Of a stretch of 45,072 nucleotides of DNA, positions 36,486 through 45,072 are shown one piece after another; the first letter of the stretch is position 1, and every line of letters starts with the position of its first letter. The DNA lies in assembly GCF_016648855.1 (NCBI RefSeq), contig NZ_JACLQU010000019.1, forward strand, positions 1 to 45,072, given 5' to 3'. The notes below the pieces were generated by a model. That model was not told where the DNA came from and made no database searches. It worked only from the letters and a program-made list of their open reading frames with translations. Origin of the DNA: Streptococcus parasanguinis. GTDB taxonomy: Bacteria; Bacillota; Bacilli; Lactobacillales; Streptococcaceae. The position numbers were made by a program, and so were the translations under genes.

Positions 36486-37271
36486 TTACGAACCAGCACT
36501 TTCGTAGGCATCCAATCCCCTGTCCCAAAGTTTGAGGGAAATAACAAAGAAAACAAGGGAAATCAGAATCAAACCACCAATATTAAAGAGTCCATCCTTG
36601 TCCTGCAAGAAATAGCTGGCAGGATAGTAGGCCGTAAAGGCGAAAGGTACAATAAAGCTAATTAACCAACGAAGGAGCGAATTGTAAATAGAAATAGGAT
36701 ACTTGGCAAAATCATTAAACATATAGAAAATGTAAATCATGGCACCTGACTGCTTGGTCCAAAAAGCGATGCTGGCTGTAGCAATTTTCAAGGAAGTATA
36801 AATCAAGGTCGCAAAAGGAATACAAACTAGAAAAATCAGGATTTTTGGAAGAGTCCAAGCAATGCTAGTCGCCGTTGTCGCTAGTAAAATTCCACCGACC
36901 AAAAGTTCACCCAAGGCATCAATCTGAAAGGTCTCAACGAGGATGTGAAAGAGAGGATTGATAGGACGAGTCAGATACTTGTCAAACTCCCCTTTTCGAA
37001 CTAGTCGTTGACCTAAAGCCCAGAGATTGTCAAAAAAGAGATGATCTAGTCCCTTTGGAATTAAGGAAAATCCGTAGATAAAGGCAATTTCTTGAAAAGT
37101 CCAACCTTCTAGGGAGGGAATGTGTTGAAAGATGACATTGAGAAACAAGAGGTTCAGGCCTTGAGTCAGAAAGACTCCCAACACACCAACCACAAAATCT
37201 ACCTTGTATTCCATGATTTGCTTGATGTACTGTCTGATAAAAATCAGATGCATGCGTTGATATTTTTTCAT
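36486..37271 (-). CDS. ABC-2 family exporter permease, second subunit
   Basis: A 261-residue membrane protein with six hydrophobic segments. It is one of a pair of permeases related to the DUF990/ABC2_membrane_6 group (sequence features LVRKGEFDKYLTRPINPLFH and SIYNSLLRWLISFIVPFAF). It starts 1 nt after the other permease and should form a heterodimer with it, driven by the ATPase encoded upstream. Substrate unknown. Confidence 0.88.
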   Translation of the reverse strand: MKKYQRMHLIFIRQYIKQIMEYKVDFVVGVLGVFLTQGLNLLFLNVIFQHIPSLEGWTFQEIAFIYGFSLIPKGLDHLFFDNLWALGQRLVRKGEFDKYLTRPINPLFHILVETFQIDALGELLVGGILLATTATSIAWTLPKILIFLVCIPFATLIYTSLKIATASIAFWTKQSGAMIYIFYMFNDFAKYPISIYNSLLRWLISFIVPFAFTAYYPASYFLQDKDGLFNIGGLILISLVFFVISLKLWDRGLDAYESAGS

Positions 37272-37272
37272 A

Positions 37273-38091
37273 CTAACCTCCCTGAATAGTGATAAATGAC
37301 TGGACTCGTTTCCAAATCAACTGAGACAAGCCCACCATCACTATAAGCCAGAAAAGCTGAAGCAAAAGTGCTTGAAGAATCTGACTAGCATCGTATTTCC
37401 CAACAATAATCATGACCGGAGTGTAAATTAAGGATGAGAAAGGTAAGAAGGACAGAATATCTGAAATGATCTTTGGAAAGAAAGCCAAGGGAATCAAACT
37501 CCCAGACATAAAGGCCACTATGGAAGTCTTAAGTAGGTTGGAACCCCAAAGATTTTTAAATACAAAGGCTGAAAATCCAAAGCAGATATTGAAGAAAAAG
37601 TTAATCAGATAGGCCAGCGTTAAGCTAAAAAGATAAAGGGTAGTTAGTCCCAGCACTTCTACAATCCCTTGCCCAGATAAGATTTTCATCAAAACAATGA
37701 CACTTAAAAATGGCAGTCCAACAGAGATAAAAATCAACCACTTGGAACCAAGCTCCGTAAAGAGGTAAGAAGCCGCAAAATGCACTGGTCGCAACAAGCG
37801 CATGATAATGGAACCATCCTTGACCTCATCACCAATCATAAAGGAAGAATCCGACCTAGTCAGAAGATTAGTCACAAAACTCATGATGATGTAGAGGGTG
37901 ATATCCGCCATACTGAAGCCCTGAATCAAAGGCTCCTGGGAGGAATCAAAGACAGCCTTCCAGAGATAAAAGGCCACAAAAGCACCCATGACATCGCCAA
38001 TCCGATAAAGAATAAAGTTGACTCGATAGCTAATCAACTCCTGAATCCCTGCATTGATAAAGGGTTTATAACGTCTCCACAATTTGACCAT
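37273..38091 (-). CDS. ABC-2 family exporter permease, first subunit
   Basis: A 272-residue membrane protein with about six helices and the group's cytoplasmic motif DEVKDGSIIMRLLRPVHF, matching KGEFDKYLTRPINPLFH of its partner. I chose the ATG at 38089-38091 (MVKLWRRYKPF). AGGAG lies in the last codons of the ATPase gene, whose stop is 1 nt away; the longer frame would overlap the ATPase gene by 40 nt. Function is export of an unknown substrate. Confidence 0.88.
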   Translation of the reverse strand: MVKLWRRYKPFINAGIQELISYRVNFILYRIGDVMGAFVAFYLWKAVFDSSQEPLIQGFSMADITLYIIMSFVTNLLTRSDSSFMIGDEVKDGSIIMRLLRPVHFAASYLFTELGSKWLIFISVGLPFLSVIVLMKILSGQGIVEVLGLTTLYLFSLTLAYLINFFFNICFGFSAFVFKNLWGSNLLKTSIVAFMSGSLIPLAFFPKIISDILSFLPFSSLIYTPVMIIVGKYDASQILQALLLQLFWLIVMVGLSQLIWKRVQSFITIQGG

Positions 38092-38092
38092 C

Positions 38093-39085
38093 TTAGAGCT
38101 CCTTTCGATAGAAGCGACGGATAATATCTTCAATATCCGTATCTACCATCTTCAAATCACGGACCTCAAAATCAGATAAGGTTTGCTTGATAATATCGGC
38201 CGACTGGTAGCGGGAACTATCGAATTCAATATTGAGAGTATTTCCTTGTCTATCAATGGACATATCAGGCAAGCCCTCATAATGAGAGACGAGATGATTT
38301 TGACCTGGCGTCAGGTCAAAGGAGAGAGTCTTCATCTTTCCAAAGGTCTCCTTGAGCTGGCTAACCGTTCCATCAAAAATCTCTTGCCCCTTATCAATCA
38401 TAAAAATCCGATCACAGAGTTGCTCAATATCACTCAAATCATGAGTAGTCAAGAGAATAGTTGTCTCTTCCTCCTGATTAATCTGGGTAATGGCCCGACG
38501 AATGTTGTCCTTGACCGACACATCCAAACCAATAGTCGGTTCATCTAAAAAGAGAACTTTGGGATTGTGAAGCAAGGAAGCCGCAATATCCGCCCGCATC
38601 CGTTGACCTAATGAAAGAGTCCGCACAGGATCCTTGATAAATTCCTTCAAATCCAAAACTTCATTCAAAAAGTCCATGCGCTTATGGAAAAGCAAGTCCG
38701 GTACATCATAGATCTCTTTCAAAACCGTGTAGGTCTCTTGCAAAGCCAAATCCCACCATAGCTGGGTGCGTTGTCCGAAAACGACTCCAATATCCTTGAC
38801 ATAATCTTGGCGATTATCCTGGGGAATCTTGCCGTTAATCCGACAAAAGCCAGATGTGGGCTTCAAAATTCCTGTCAGCATTTTGATGGTGGTTGACTTC
38901 CCAGCACCATTTGCCCCTATAAATCCTAGAATCTGCCCTTTTGGAACTTCAAAAGTTAAATCCTTGACGGCTTCAAAGGTCTGCTTTTCAGGATGAATAA
39001 AGGAGCGCAAGGCTCCCTTTAACCCCGGCTCCTTAACTGTCTTCACAAAATTTTTCCGAAGATGTTGCACTTCTATCATTGCCAT
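38093..39085 (-). CDS. ABC transporter ATPase (ABC-2 / DUF990-type exporter)
   Basis: A 330-residue ATPase with Walker A GANGAGKST, Q-loop VFGQRTQLWWD, signature LSLGQRMRADIAASL, Walker B VLFLDEPTIGLD and H-loop TTHDLSD. The N-terminal extension (EPGLKGALRSFIHPEKQTFEAV) and the VFGQRTQLWW variant are typical of ATPases paired with DUF990 permeases. It leads a three-gene operon. Its promoter carries a cre-like sequence over the -35, suggesting sugar-dependent control. Confidence 0.92.
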   Translation of the reverse strand: MAMIEVQHLRKNFVKTVKEPGLKGALRSFIHPEKQTFEAVKDLTFEVPKGQILGFIGANGAGKSTTIKMLTGILKPTSGFCRINGKIPQDNRQDYVKDIGVVFGQRTQLWWDLALQETYTVLKEIYDVPDLLFHKRMDFLNEVLDLKEFIKDPVRTLSLGQRMRADIAASLLHNPKVLFLDEPTIGLDVSVKDNIRRAITQINQEEETTILLTTHDLSDIEQLCDRIFMIDKGQEIFDGTVSQLKETFGKMKTLSFDLTPGQNHLVSHYEGLPDMSIDRQGNTLNIEFDSSRYQSADIIKQTLSDFEVRDLKMVDTDIEDIIRRFYRKEL

Positions 39086-39194
39086 ATCTATCTCCCTATC
39101 GTAAGAAGCAACATTGTATTTTTGACTACAAATATTCTAAATCCTTACTTTCTACACTTACTCAATATTATTACAGAAGGCTTTATACCAACCT

Positions 39195-39223
39195 ATTATA
39201 ATCCAATAAAAAAAAGAATGCAA
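39195..39223 (-). promoter_or_regulatory. Promoter of the ABC-2 exporter operon
   Basis: TTGCAT (39218-39223), 17 bp, TATAAT (39195-39200). The leader is about 105 nt and AT-rich; I see no riboswitch or leader peptide in it. Confidence 0.8.
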
Positions 39224-39232
39224 GCGTTTGCT
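39219..39232. promoter_or_regulatory. cre-like site (CcpA) overlapping the -35
   Basis: TGCAAGCGTTTGCT fits TGNAARCGNWWWCA at 12 of 14 positions and contains the near-palindrome GCAAGCGTTTGC. It covers the -35 hexamer, a repressing position for CcpA or another LacI-family protein. Binding is inferred. Confidence 0.5.
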
Positions 39233-39314
39233 TATAGATTATGAAATTAGAAATTTCTCTCTTGAAATAATGCTTTTGAGTCAGAAATTCTGGTTTAATA
39301 GTTTCCTTAAAACA

Positions 39315-39342
39315 CCAAAAAACCTGCCCTTAGGGGCAGGCT
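39315..39342 (-). terminator. Terminator downstream of the hydrolase gene
   Basis: A 7-bp GC-rich core stem (39323-39329 with 39334-39340), extended to 9 pairs at the RNA level, followed by T6 on the minus strand. It is 107 bp after the hydrolase stop; the 39343-39446 gap holds nothing I recognise. Confidence 0.8.
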
Positions 39343-39446
39343 TATTGTTAAGAAAAAGAATTTTTTTAATCGAGAAAATTAACGATTCTACTGTTAATCC
39401 TTCAGCATTTAATTATTATCATCAGTCTCAATGGATTTTTAAGCCC

Positions 39447-40394
39447 TCAATTATTCTCTAAAAATTCTTTAATACGAGAAACAATAGCATCGCTTTGATA
39501 ATGATAGAGGTCGTGAGGCGCATCCATATAGTCGACTTGAACATTAGACTGGTCGCTTGCAAATCTCTCTGCATAACGTTGCCACTCTGATTGGCTAAAG
39601 GTCGTGCCTTCACCGTTAGAAACCAGGAGTAAGGCTGGAATTTTCGGATTAATGCTAGATGGAACTTTCTTGGCATTTTCCTTTGCCAAACGGGATTCAT
39701 GAAGCATGGCTTGTGACATCAACTGCTTATATGCTAGTAATTTATATTGTTGTCGTTCAGTTTCAGTCAGAGTTGGATTTTTTATATAAAAGGACTCAGG
39801 GAAATAGCGTAATAAGCCAATCTTACTGCTCCAATAGGCCACAGTAAGCAAGGCCTGATTATCCTTTAAATCTTCATAACTCGCTGGCAAGGCCCAATCC
39901 AGACCAATCAAAGCCTTCACTTCATTTGGATATTTCTCTTGCCAAGCAAGACTCTCTAAACTAGCCATAGAATGCGAAATAATCACATAAGGACCTGAAA
40001 CATGAGCTTGCGCCAAAGCTTGACGGGTCTCAGAAAGGACCTCCATCACATCTCTTGAACGATCACTATCTTCACTAAAACCATATCCTGCTCGCTCCAC
40101 GACAACAACTTTGTATTTTTTGGATAGGGAATCTGATAGATTCTTAAAGTCTAAAATAGGAGAGGCGATACCTGCACCGGAAAGAAAAACGATTGTTTCA
40201 GATCCTTCTCCTTTAACAGAGACATTCATTCGATGTCCATTGACTGTAACTTGTTTACCAATGGGTGTGAGAAGCTTACTTTCATTTCGTAAACTGAATT
40301 GATGAAAAACAAATGTAGCACCTAAAAAGAGCAGGAGAAAGCCACAAACGATCCAGCTCCACAGTTTGAATTTTTTCATAGCCATATTGTACAA
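39447..40394 (-). CDS. Membrane-anchored alpha/beta hydrolase
   Basis: A 315-residue serine hydrolase with one N-terminal helix (about 12-31) and an extracellular catalytic domain. The oxyanion region is VFLSGAG, the nucleophile elbow SHSMAS has the Ser, and the C-terminal HDLYHY supplies the catalytic His. Substrate (ester, lipid or peptide) is unknown. I keep the TTG start at 40392-40394: AGAGG lies 7 nt upstream of it, whereas the in-frame ATGs at codons 4 and 6 are too far from any site. It stands alone between fbaA and the ABC operon. Confidence 0.85.
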   Translation of the reverse strand: MYNMAMKKFKLWSWIVCGFLLLFLGATFVFHQFSLRNESKLLTPIGKQVTVNGHRMNVSVKGEGSETIVFLSGAGIASPILDFKNLSDSLSKKYKVVVVERAGYGFSEDSDRSRDVMEVLSETRQALAQAHVSGPYVIISHSMASLESLAWQEKYPNEVKALIGLDWALPASYEDLKDNQALLTVAYWSSKIGLLRYFPESFYIKNPTLTETERQQYKLLAYKQLMSQAMLHESRLAKENAKKVPSSINPKIPALLLVSNGEGTTFSQSEWQRYAERFASDQSNVQVDYMDAPHDLYHYQSDAIVSRIKEFLENN

Positions 40395-40433
40395 AAATTA
40401 ACCTCTGGAAGCAACCTTTCCCATACAAAAAAA

Positions 40434-40454
40434 CAAGATCCACATGGGACCTTG
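40434..40454 (-). terminator. fbaA terminator
   Basis: An 8-pair stem with one G-U (40434-40441 with 40447-40454), T7 following on the minus strand. The tail runs toward the hydrolase gene. Confidence 0.85.
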
Positions 40455-40469
40455 CTTTCCTGTTTTTAA

Positions 40470-41351
40470 TTAAGCTTTGCCTTCTGAACCGAATACGTCG
40501 ATACGTTCTTCAACAGCTGCAGTAATTGCTTCGAAACCTGGTTTCAAGAATTTACGTGGGTCGAAGAGTTTCTTCTTGTCGTATTCTGCTTCGTTTGCAT
40601 CGTATTCACGTACGAATTGACGAGTAGCATTTGCAAATGCGATTTGGCATTCAGTGTTAACGTTAACTTTTGCAACACCAAGTTTGATAGCTGCTTGGAT
40701 TTGATCGTCAGGGATACCTGATCCACCGTGCAATACGATTGGGAATCCTGGAACAGCTTCAGTCAATTTTTGCAAGTGGTCAAGGTGAAGACCTTTCCAG
40801 TTTGCTGGGTAAGGACCGTGGATGTTACCGATACCTGCAGCCAAGAAGTCGATTCCTGTAGCAACCATTGCTTTAGCATCTTCGATTGGTGCCAATTCAC
40901 CGTCACCGATGATACCGTCTTCTTCACCACCGATAGTACCAACTTCAGCTTCTACTGAGATACCTTTAGCATGAGCTTTTTCAACGACATCTTTCGCCAA
41001 TTTAAGGTTTTCTTCAACTGGAAGGTGTGAACCGTCAAACATGATTGAAGTGTAACCAGCTTCGATACATTCAAGAGCATCGTCGTAGTGACCATGGTCA
41101 AGGTGAATAGCAACTGGTACAGTGATACCCATTGATTCTACAAGGTTTTCAATAAGGGCTTTACATACTTTGTAACCACCCATGTATTTAGCAGCACCCA
41201 TAGAAGTTTGGATAAGTACTGGAGCTTTCTTAGCTTCTGCTGCACGCAAGATAGCTTGAGTCCACTCAAGGTTGTTTGTGTTAAATCCACCAACTGCATA
41301 ACCGTTGTCACGAGCTGCTTGGACAAATTTTTCTGCTGAAACGATTGCCAT
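40470..41351 (-). CDS. fbaA: Class II fructose-1,6-bisphosphate aldolase
   Basis: Zinc enzyme of glycolysis that splits fructose-1,6-bisphosphate. The 293 residues have the catalytic Asp and zinc His in IHLDHGHYDDA, the region AGYTSIMFDGSHLP, the Glu-rich VEAEVGTIGGEEDG, the His in GIGNIHGPYP and LHGGSGIPD. The sequence uses few rare-looking codons, as expected for a very abundant protein. A hairpin lies in its leader just upstream of AGGAGG. Confidence 0.97.
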   Translation of the reverse strand: MAIVSAEKFVQAARDNGYAVGGFNTNNLEWTQAILRAAEAKKAPVLIQTSMGAAKYMGGYKVCKALIENLVESMGITVPVAIHLDHGHYDDALECIEAGYTSIMFDGSHLPVEENLKLAKDVVEKAHAKGISVEAEVGTIGGEEDGIIGDGELAPIEDAKAMVATGIDFLAAGIGNIHGPYPANWKGLHLDHLQKLTEAVPGFPIVLHGGSGIPDDQIQAAIKLGVAKVNVNTECQIAFANATRQFVREYDANEAEYDKKKLFDPRKFLKPGFEAITAAVEERIDVFGSEGKA

Positions 41352-41377
41352 TTGTCATAGGCCTCCTATAAATTTTT

Positions 41378-41393
41378 GTGGGATTGATCCCAC
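41378..41393 (-). promoter_or_regulatory. Leader hairpin of fbaA
   Basis: GTGGGA/TCCCAC, 6 bp with a 4-nt loop, between the promoter and the ribosome site. Probably a 5' stabilising stem. No U-tract. Confidence 0.5.
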
Positions 41394-41404
41394 TTACATT
41401 GTTT

Positions 41405-41413
41405 ATTTTATCA
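41405..41413 (-). promoter_or_regulatory. fbaA promoter (extended -10)
   Basis: TGATAAAAT, an extended -10, about 54 nt before the start codon. No clear -35. Confidence 0.6.
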
Positions 41414-41520
41414 CTTTTTAGATGAAATTGCTAGCTTTTCCTGTGTCTTTAAGCACTTTCTTATGATAATTAGGGCGGAATCTCCTATCTCCTAAGGCTT
41501 TCACCCTAGCAAATAAGGAA

Positions 41521-41697
41521 AAGAGGCTGGGACAAAAGTCCTAGCCTCTTAATTATTTTTGGATTGTCTAGCAAGACGCAGTGGTTGAGTGGGCTCTACT
41601 ACGCTGATTTCATCAGCTTTTACAGCCCTACTCAACTGTGCGGAGGTGGGACGACGAAATCGAATTCTAACGAATTACCGATTTCTGTCCCACTCTC
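41521..41697. repeat. Dispersed intergenic repeat, full copy
   Basis: A composite of three stem-loops. The first (41521-41533 with 41538-41550) is a 13-bp terminator-like stem around GGGACAAAAGTC. The second has GTTGAGTGGGCT pairing with AGCCCTACTCAAC (41584-41636) and a small inner stem. The third has GTGGGAC/GTCCCAC with GAAATCG/CGATTTC nested inside (41646-41692). The last 71 bp recur inverted at 45002-45072 with one mismatch. It does not match BOX or RUP as I know them. The frame starting in it (41589-41777) is a by-product. The first stem also serves as terminator for the small membrane protein gene on its right. The stretch 41414-41520 holds nothing else I recognise. Confidence 0.85.
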
Positions 41698-42148
41698 AAT
41701 TCTCTTCTTTAAAATTTTTTAGCGAAAGGAGAAAGGCGATCCCGCAAATCACAAGGAGTACTGCTACAACCCATTGAGAATAGAAATAAGCAGCAAATAA
41801 CTGACTGTCGGTAAACATTTTCCCAAGAAGTCCATTTACCAATCCCTCAAGAAAGGGAATATTCTCACACACAGCAAGGATTGAGGCAAGAAAGAGAATA
41901 CTGCCCGCTATCAGAAAAAGATAAAGAATCCATTTTTTGATTCTTTTTTCATCTCTGAGCAGATACTTAGAAGCAATCGCCACTAAAAAAATGAAAACAT
42001 TCCATATGTTTAAGGCGATAAAATATCTAAAAGTATCCTTGTATGCGCCTATCCCCATCGCTAAAATCAGGATAGGACCGAAAAAATTAATGGCACTTCC
42101 CAATAGTGCAAAGAGGCCATCGACCAAAACCAGATACTTCTTCTTCAT
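41696..42148 (-). CDS. Small four-helix membrane protein, unknown function
   Basis: A 150-residue protein with four hydrophobic segments (about 7-30, 44-60, 72-92 and 122-144) joined by short loops. I do not recognise a family. GAGGTGAG lies before the ATG. The stop codon TGA is the first three bases of the dispersed repeat on this strand, so the C-terminus (LKNFKEEN) may have been set by insertion of the repeat. Confidence 0.75.
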   Translation of the reverse strand: MKKKYLVLVDGLFALLGSAINFFGPILILAMGIGAYKDTFRYFIALNIWNVFIFLVAIASKYLLRDEKRIKKWILYLFLIAGSILFLASILAVCENIPFLEGLVNGLLGKMFTDSQLFAAYFYSQWVVAVLLVICGIAFLLSLKNFKEEN

Positions 42149-42170
42149 GTTCTCACCTCATCTCACACCT

Positions 42171-42179
42171 ATTCTACCA
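42171..42179 (-). promoter_or_regulatory. Promoter of the small membrane protein gene
   Basis: TGGTAGAAT, an extended -10, about 23 nt before the ATG and just after the tRNA-Leu terminator. Confidence 0.5.
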
Positions 42180-42201
42180 CAAAGATATTTGAAAACAAAA
42201 A

Positions 42202-42221
42202 AAGATAGCCGAAGCTATCTT
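42202..42221 (-). terminator. Terminator of tRNA-Leu
   Basis: An 8-bp stem (42202-42209 with 42214-42221) with a stable UUCG loop on the RNA, followed by T7. Confidence 0.93.
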
Positions 42222-42231
42222 GATTATCCGA

Positions 42232-42317
42232 TGCGGAGAGAGGGACTTGAACCCTCACGACCTAAAGCGGTCACAGGATCCTTAGTCCTGCGCGTCTGCC
42301 AATTCCGCCATCCCCGC
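42232..42317 (-). tRNA. tRNA-Leu (anticodon AAG)
   Basis: An 86-nt type II tRNA: acceptor GCGGGGA with TCTCCGC, anticodon loop CTAAGGA giving AAG (deaminated to IAG, reads CUU/CUC), a long variable arm, T-arm GGTTCAAGTCC, discriminator A. CCA is not encoded. Confidence 0.96.
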
Positions 42318-42333
42318 GATTGAGTACTTTACT

Positions 42334-42362
42334 AGTATATCAATCAACAACTTTTTTGTCAA
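42334..42362 (-). promoter_or_regulatory. tRNA-Leu promoter
   Basis: TTGACA (42357-42362), 17 bp, TATACT (42334-42339), about 16 bp before the mature tRNA. Confidence 0.9.
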
Positions 42363-42400
42363 GAATTTTTTCAAAGTTTTTTCAGAGTTTGTCATTTTTT

Positions 42401-42436
42401 CACAAAAAGGGATCAGGTTTTTCGACCTGATCCCTT
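42401..42436 (-). terminator. pyrG terminator
   Basis: A 12-bp perfect stem (42407-42418 with 42425-42436, 6-nt loop) with T5 following on the minus strand, 5 nt after the pyrG stop. Confidence 0.93.
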
Positions 42437-42441
42437 GATTT

Positions 42442-44160
<1,719 letters not shown>

Positions 44161-44167
44161 GAACAAT

Positions 44168-44196
44168 ATCTTACCGCAAATGGTCTACTTTGTCAA
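44168..44196 (-). promoter_or_regulatory. pyrG promoter
   Basis: TTGACA (44191-44196), 17 bp, TAAGAT (44168-44173), then 7 bp to the GGGC start. Confidence 0.9.
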
Positions 44197-44228
44197 ATTG
44201 AAAATTTCATGAAAATAATTTTCGCTGT

Positions 44229-44924
44229 TTACACGACCTTTTCCACTCCATTTTGTGTGACGAGAAATTTCTCAAATTGAAGCTGAGGCATGCAAAGAGC
44301 AAGGTCCTTGTGGATTCGTTCTAGCGCTTCTAAACGCATCTCGACTGACGTCTCGGTATTTCCTTGGATGACAAAGAGGGCGTTTTGCGTAGTCTCCTCA
44401 AATTTGTAATGGTCACTATCGCGTACATCCAACCAAGCCAGAACTCCTTTTTGATCCCGGTAGACAGGATCTGTCGGTGCGACATGTTTTTCACTAGAAA
44501 GGATAGGGAGGAAGAGATCGTCTCTTTGACTCACTGTAAATTCAATCGGTCCCTCAATCTTATCTAGGTCATGTCCTCCAATTGCGAGAAAGGACTTCAG
44601 AGATTCGACATTATAGATATCGATGATGCTATTGATCTGAGGAAGAGCTCCTCGATGCTGGATGTTTCGGATAAGAGCTAGGACTGTTGGGGGATTTTTC
44701 TTGATGCTACGCCCTACTTTTTGCAAGAGGTCTGTATACCCTTTGATGACAGGAGATGCCACTACTTCTTCTGTCTGACACTGGAGCGCCCATTGTTCAA
44801 GCTCTTTCTTCTTTTCAAGAAAAGAAGGGGGCAAAACTGCTTGAGGATCCACATTTCTAGCAATTCCGACCACAACTGTATCAATACCAAGAGCTACTAA
44901 ACTTTGATCTAAACGAAAGTCCAT
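44229..44924 (-). CDS. B3/B4 tRNA-synthetase-like domain protein
   Basis: A 231-residue protein whose core (IKGYTDLLQKVGRSIKKNPP, HRGALPQINSIIDIYNVESL, then GGHDLDKIEGPIEF) is the B3/B4 domain found in the beta subunit of phenylalanyl-tRNA synthetase. Stand-alone members are widespread; some are thought to act in editing or amino acid recognition, but the function is not settled. I chose the ATG at 44922-44924 (MDFRLDQ), with AGGAGG 8 nt upstream, over a GTG that lies inside that site. It precedes pyrG but pyrG has its own promoter. Confidence 0.85.
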   Translation of the reverse strand: MDFRLDQSLVALGIDTVVVGIARNVDPQAVLPPSFLEKKKELEQWALQCQTEEVVASPVIKGYTDLLQKVGRSIKKNPPTVLALIRNIQHRGALPQINSIIDIYNVESLKSFLAIGGHDLDKIEGPIEFTVSQRDDLFLPILSSEKHVAPTDPVYRDQKGVLAWLDVRDSDHYKFEETTQNALFVIQGNTETSVEMRLEALERIHKDLALCMPQLQFEKFLVTQNGVEKVV

Positions 44925-44960
44925 CTGGAACACCTCCTATTTGGGAAACCTTACACGTTT

Positions 44961-44989
44961 ATCATATACCATTTCGCCACTTTTTTCAA
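44961..44989 (-). promoter_or_regulatory. Promoter of the B3/B4 gene
   Basis: TTGAAA (44984-44989), 17 bp, TATGAT (44961-44966). The dispersed repeat begins 13 bp upstream of the -35. Confidence 0.8.
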
Positions 44990-45001
44990 TGCAAACAAAA
45001 A

Positions 45002-45072
45002 GAGAGTGGGACAGAAATCGGTCATTCGTTAGAATTCGATTTCGTCGTCCCACCTCCGCACAGTTGAGTAGG
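45002..45072. repeat. Dispersed intergenic repeat, partial inverted copy at window end
   Basis: 71 bp identical to the reverse complement of 41627-41697 except for one base. It is cut by the window end inside the repeat, so the remaining part of the element presumably lies beyond. Confidence 0.9.

Noticed and set aside
41589..41777. Plus-strand 62-codon frame (MGSTTLISSAFT...)
   Set aside because: It lies in the dispersed repeat and the end of the membrane protein gene, has no ribosome site, and is explained by the repeat.
44200..44222. AT-rich near-palindrome upstream of pyrG resembling a CodY box
   Set aside because: The half-sites are one base too far apart for the 15-bp consensus. It is upstream of a promoter better explained by CTP attenuation.

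Overview
The window is about 45 kb of low-GC Firmicute chromosome from a Streptococcus, most likely of the mitis/sanguinis side of the genus. The evidence is the ami oligopeptide permease, sufCDSUB next to mecA-rgpG, the rpmB-yloU-fakA-like and ilvBNCA blocks, streptococcal-type extended -10 promoters, and a leader that matches the start of a streptococcal rRNA operon. I name no species. Almost everything is on the minus strand. Only the dacA-like gene and the two glutamine-transport genes are on plus.

Layout from left to right. 1-91: promoter and leader of an rRNA operon that runs leftward off the window. 0.1-6.7 kb: amiACDEF oligopeptide ABC transporter with a CodY-type box at its promoter. 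6.9-8.1 kb: a divergent dacA/PBP3 homologue that has lost all three catalytic motifs. 8.2-13.4 kb: the SUF iron-sulfur assembly operon (sufCDSUB). 13.5-15.4 kb: mecA and rgpG (ClpC adaptor; first enzyme of wall glycopolymer synthesis). 15.5-18.4 kb: uppP and a DUF2207 membrane protein. 18.5-20.8 kb: glutamine/polar amino acid ABC transporter. 20.9-22.1 kb: a 71-residue HTH-like protein and an SPFH/band-7 protein. 22.3-26.9 kb: ilvBNCA, branched-chain amino acid synthesis, with CodY-type boxes. 27.0-30.6 kb: an ABC exporter plus NarL-type two-component system, headed by two small membrane peptides. 30.7-33.9 kb: a lipoprotein, a fatty-acid-kinase-like protein, an Asp23/YloU protein and rpmB. 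34.1-35.7 kb: a LytTR regulator between two related four-helix membrane proteins, each of its two promoters carrying 21-bp-spaced direct repeats. 35.9-39.2 kb: tRNA-Thr(CGU), a GNAT acetyltransferase and a three-gene ABC-2 exporter with a cre-like box. 39.4-41.4 kb: an alpha/beta hydrolase and fbaA. 41.5-45 kb: a dispersed repeat, a small membrane protein, tRNA-Leu(AAG), pyrG with a CTP-sensitive-type attenuator, a B3/B4-domain protein, and a second inverted copy of the repeat cut by the window end.

The genes are mostly core metabolism and envelope functions. CodY-type boxes link peptide import (ami) to branched-chain amino acid synthesis (ilv). uppP and rgpG act on the same undecaprenyl-phosphate carrier. 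The two most unusual items are the catalytically erased PBP3 homologue and the LytTR/LiaF-like module with its paired operators. Both ends of the window lie in repeated DNA (rRNA leader and dispersed repeat), which suggests that the window is a complete assembly contig.
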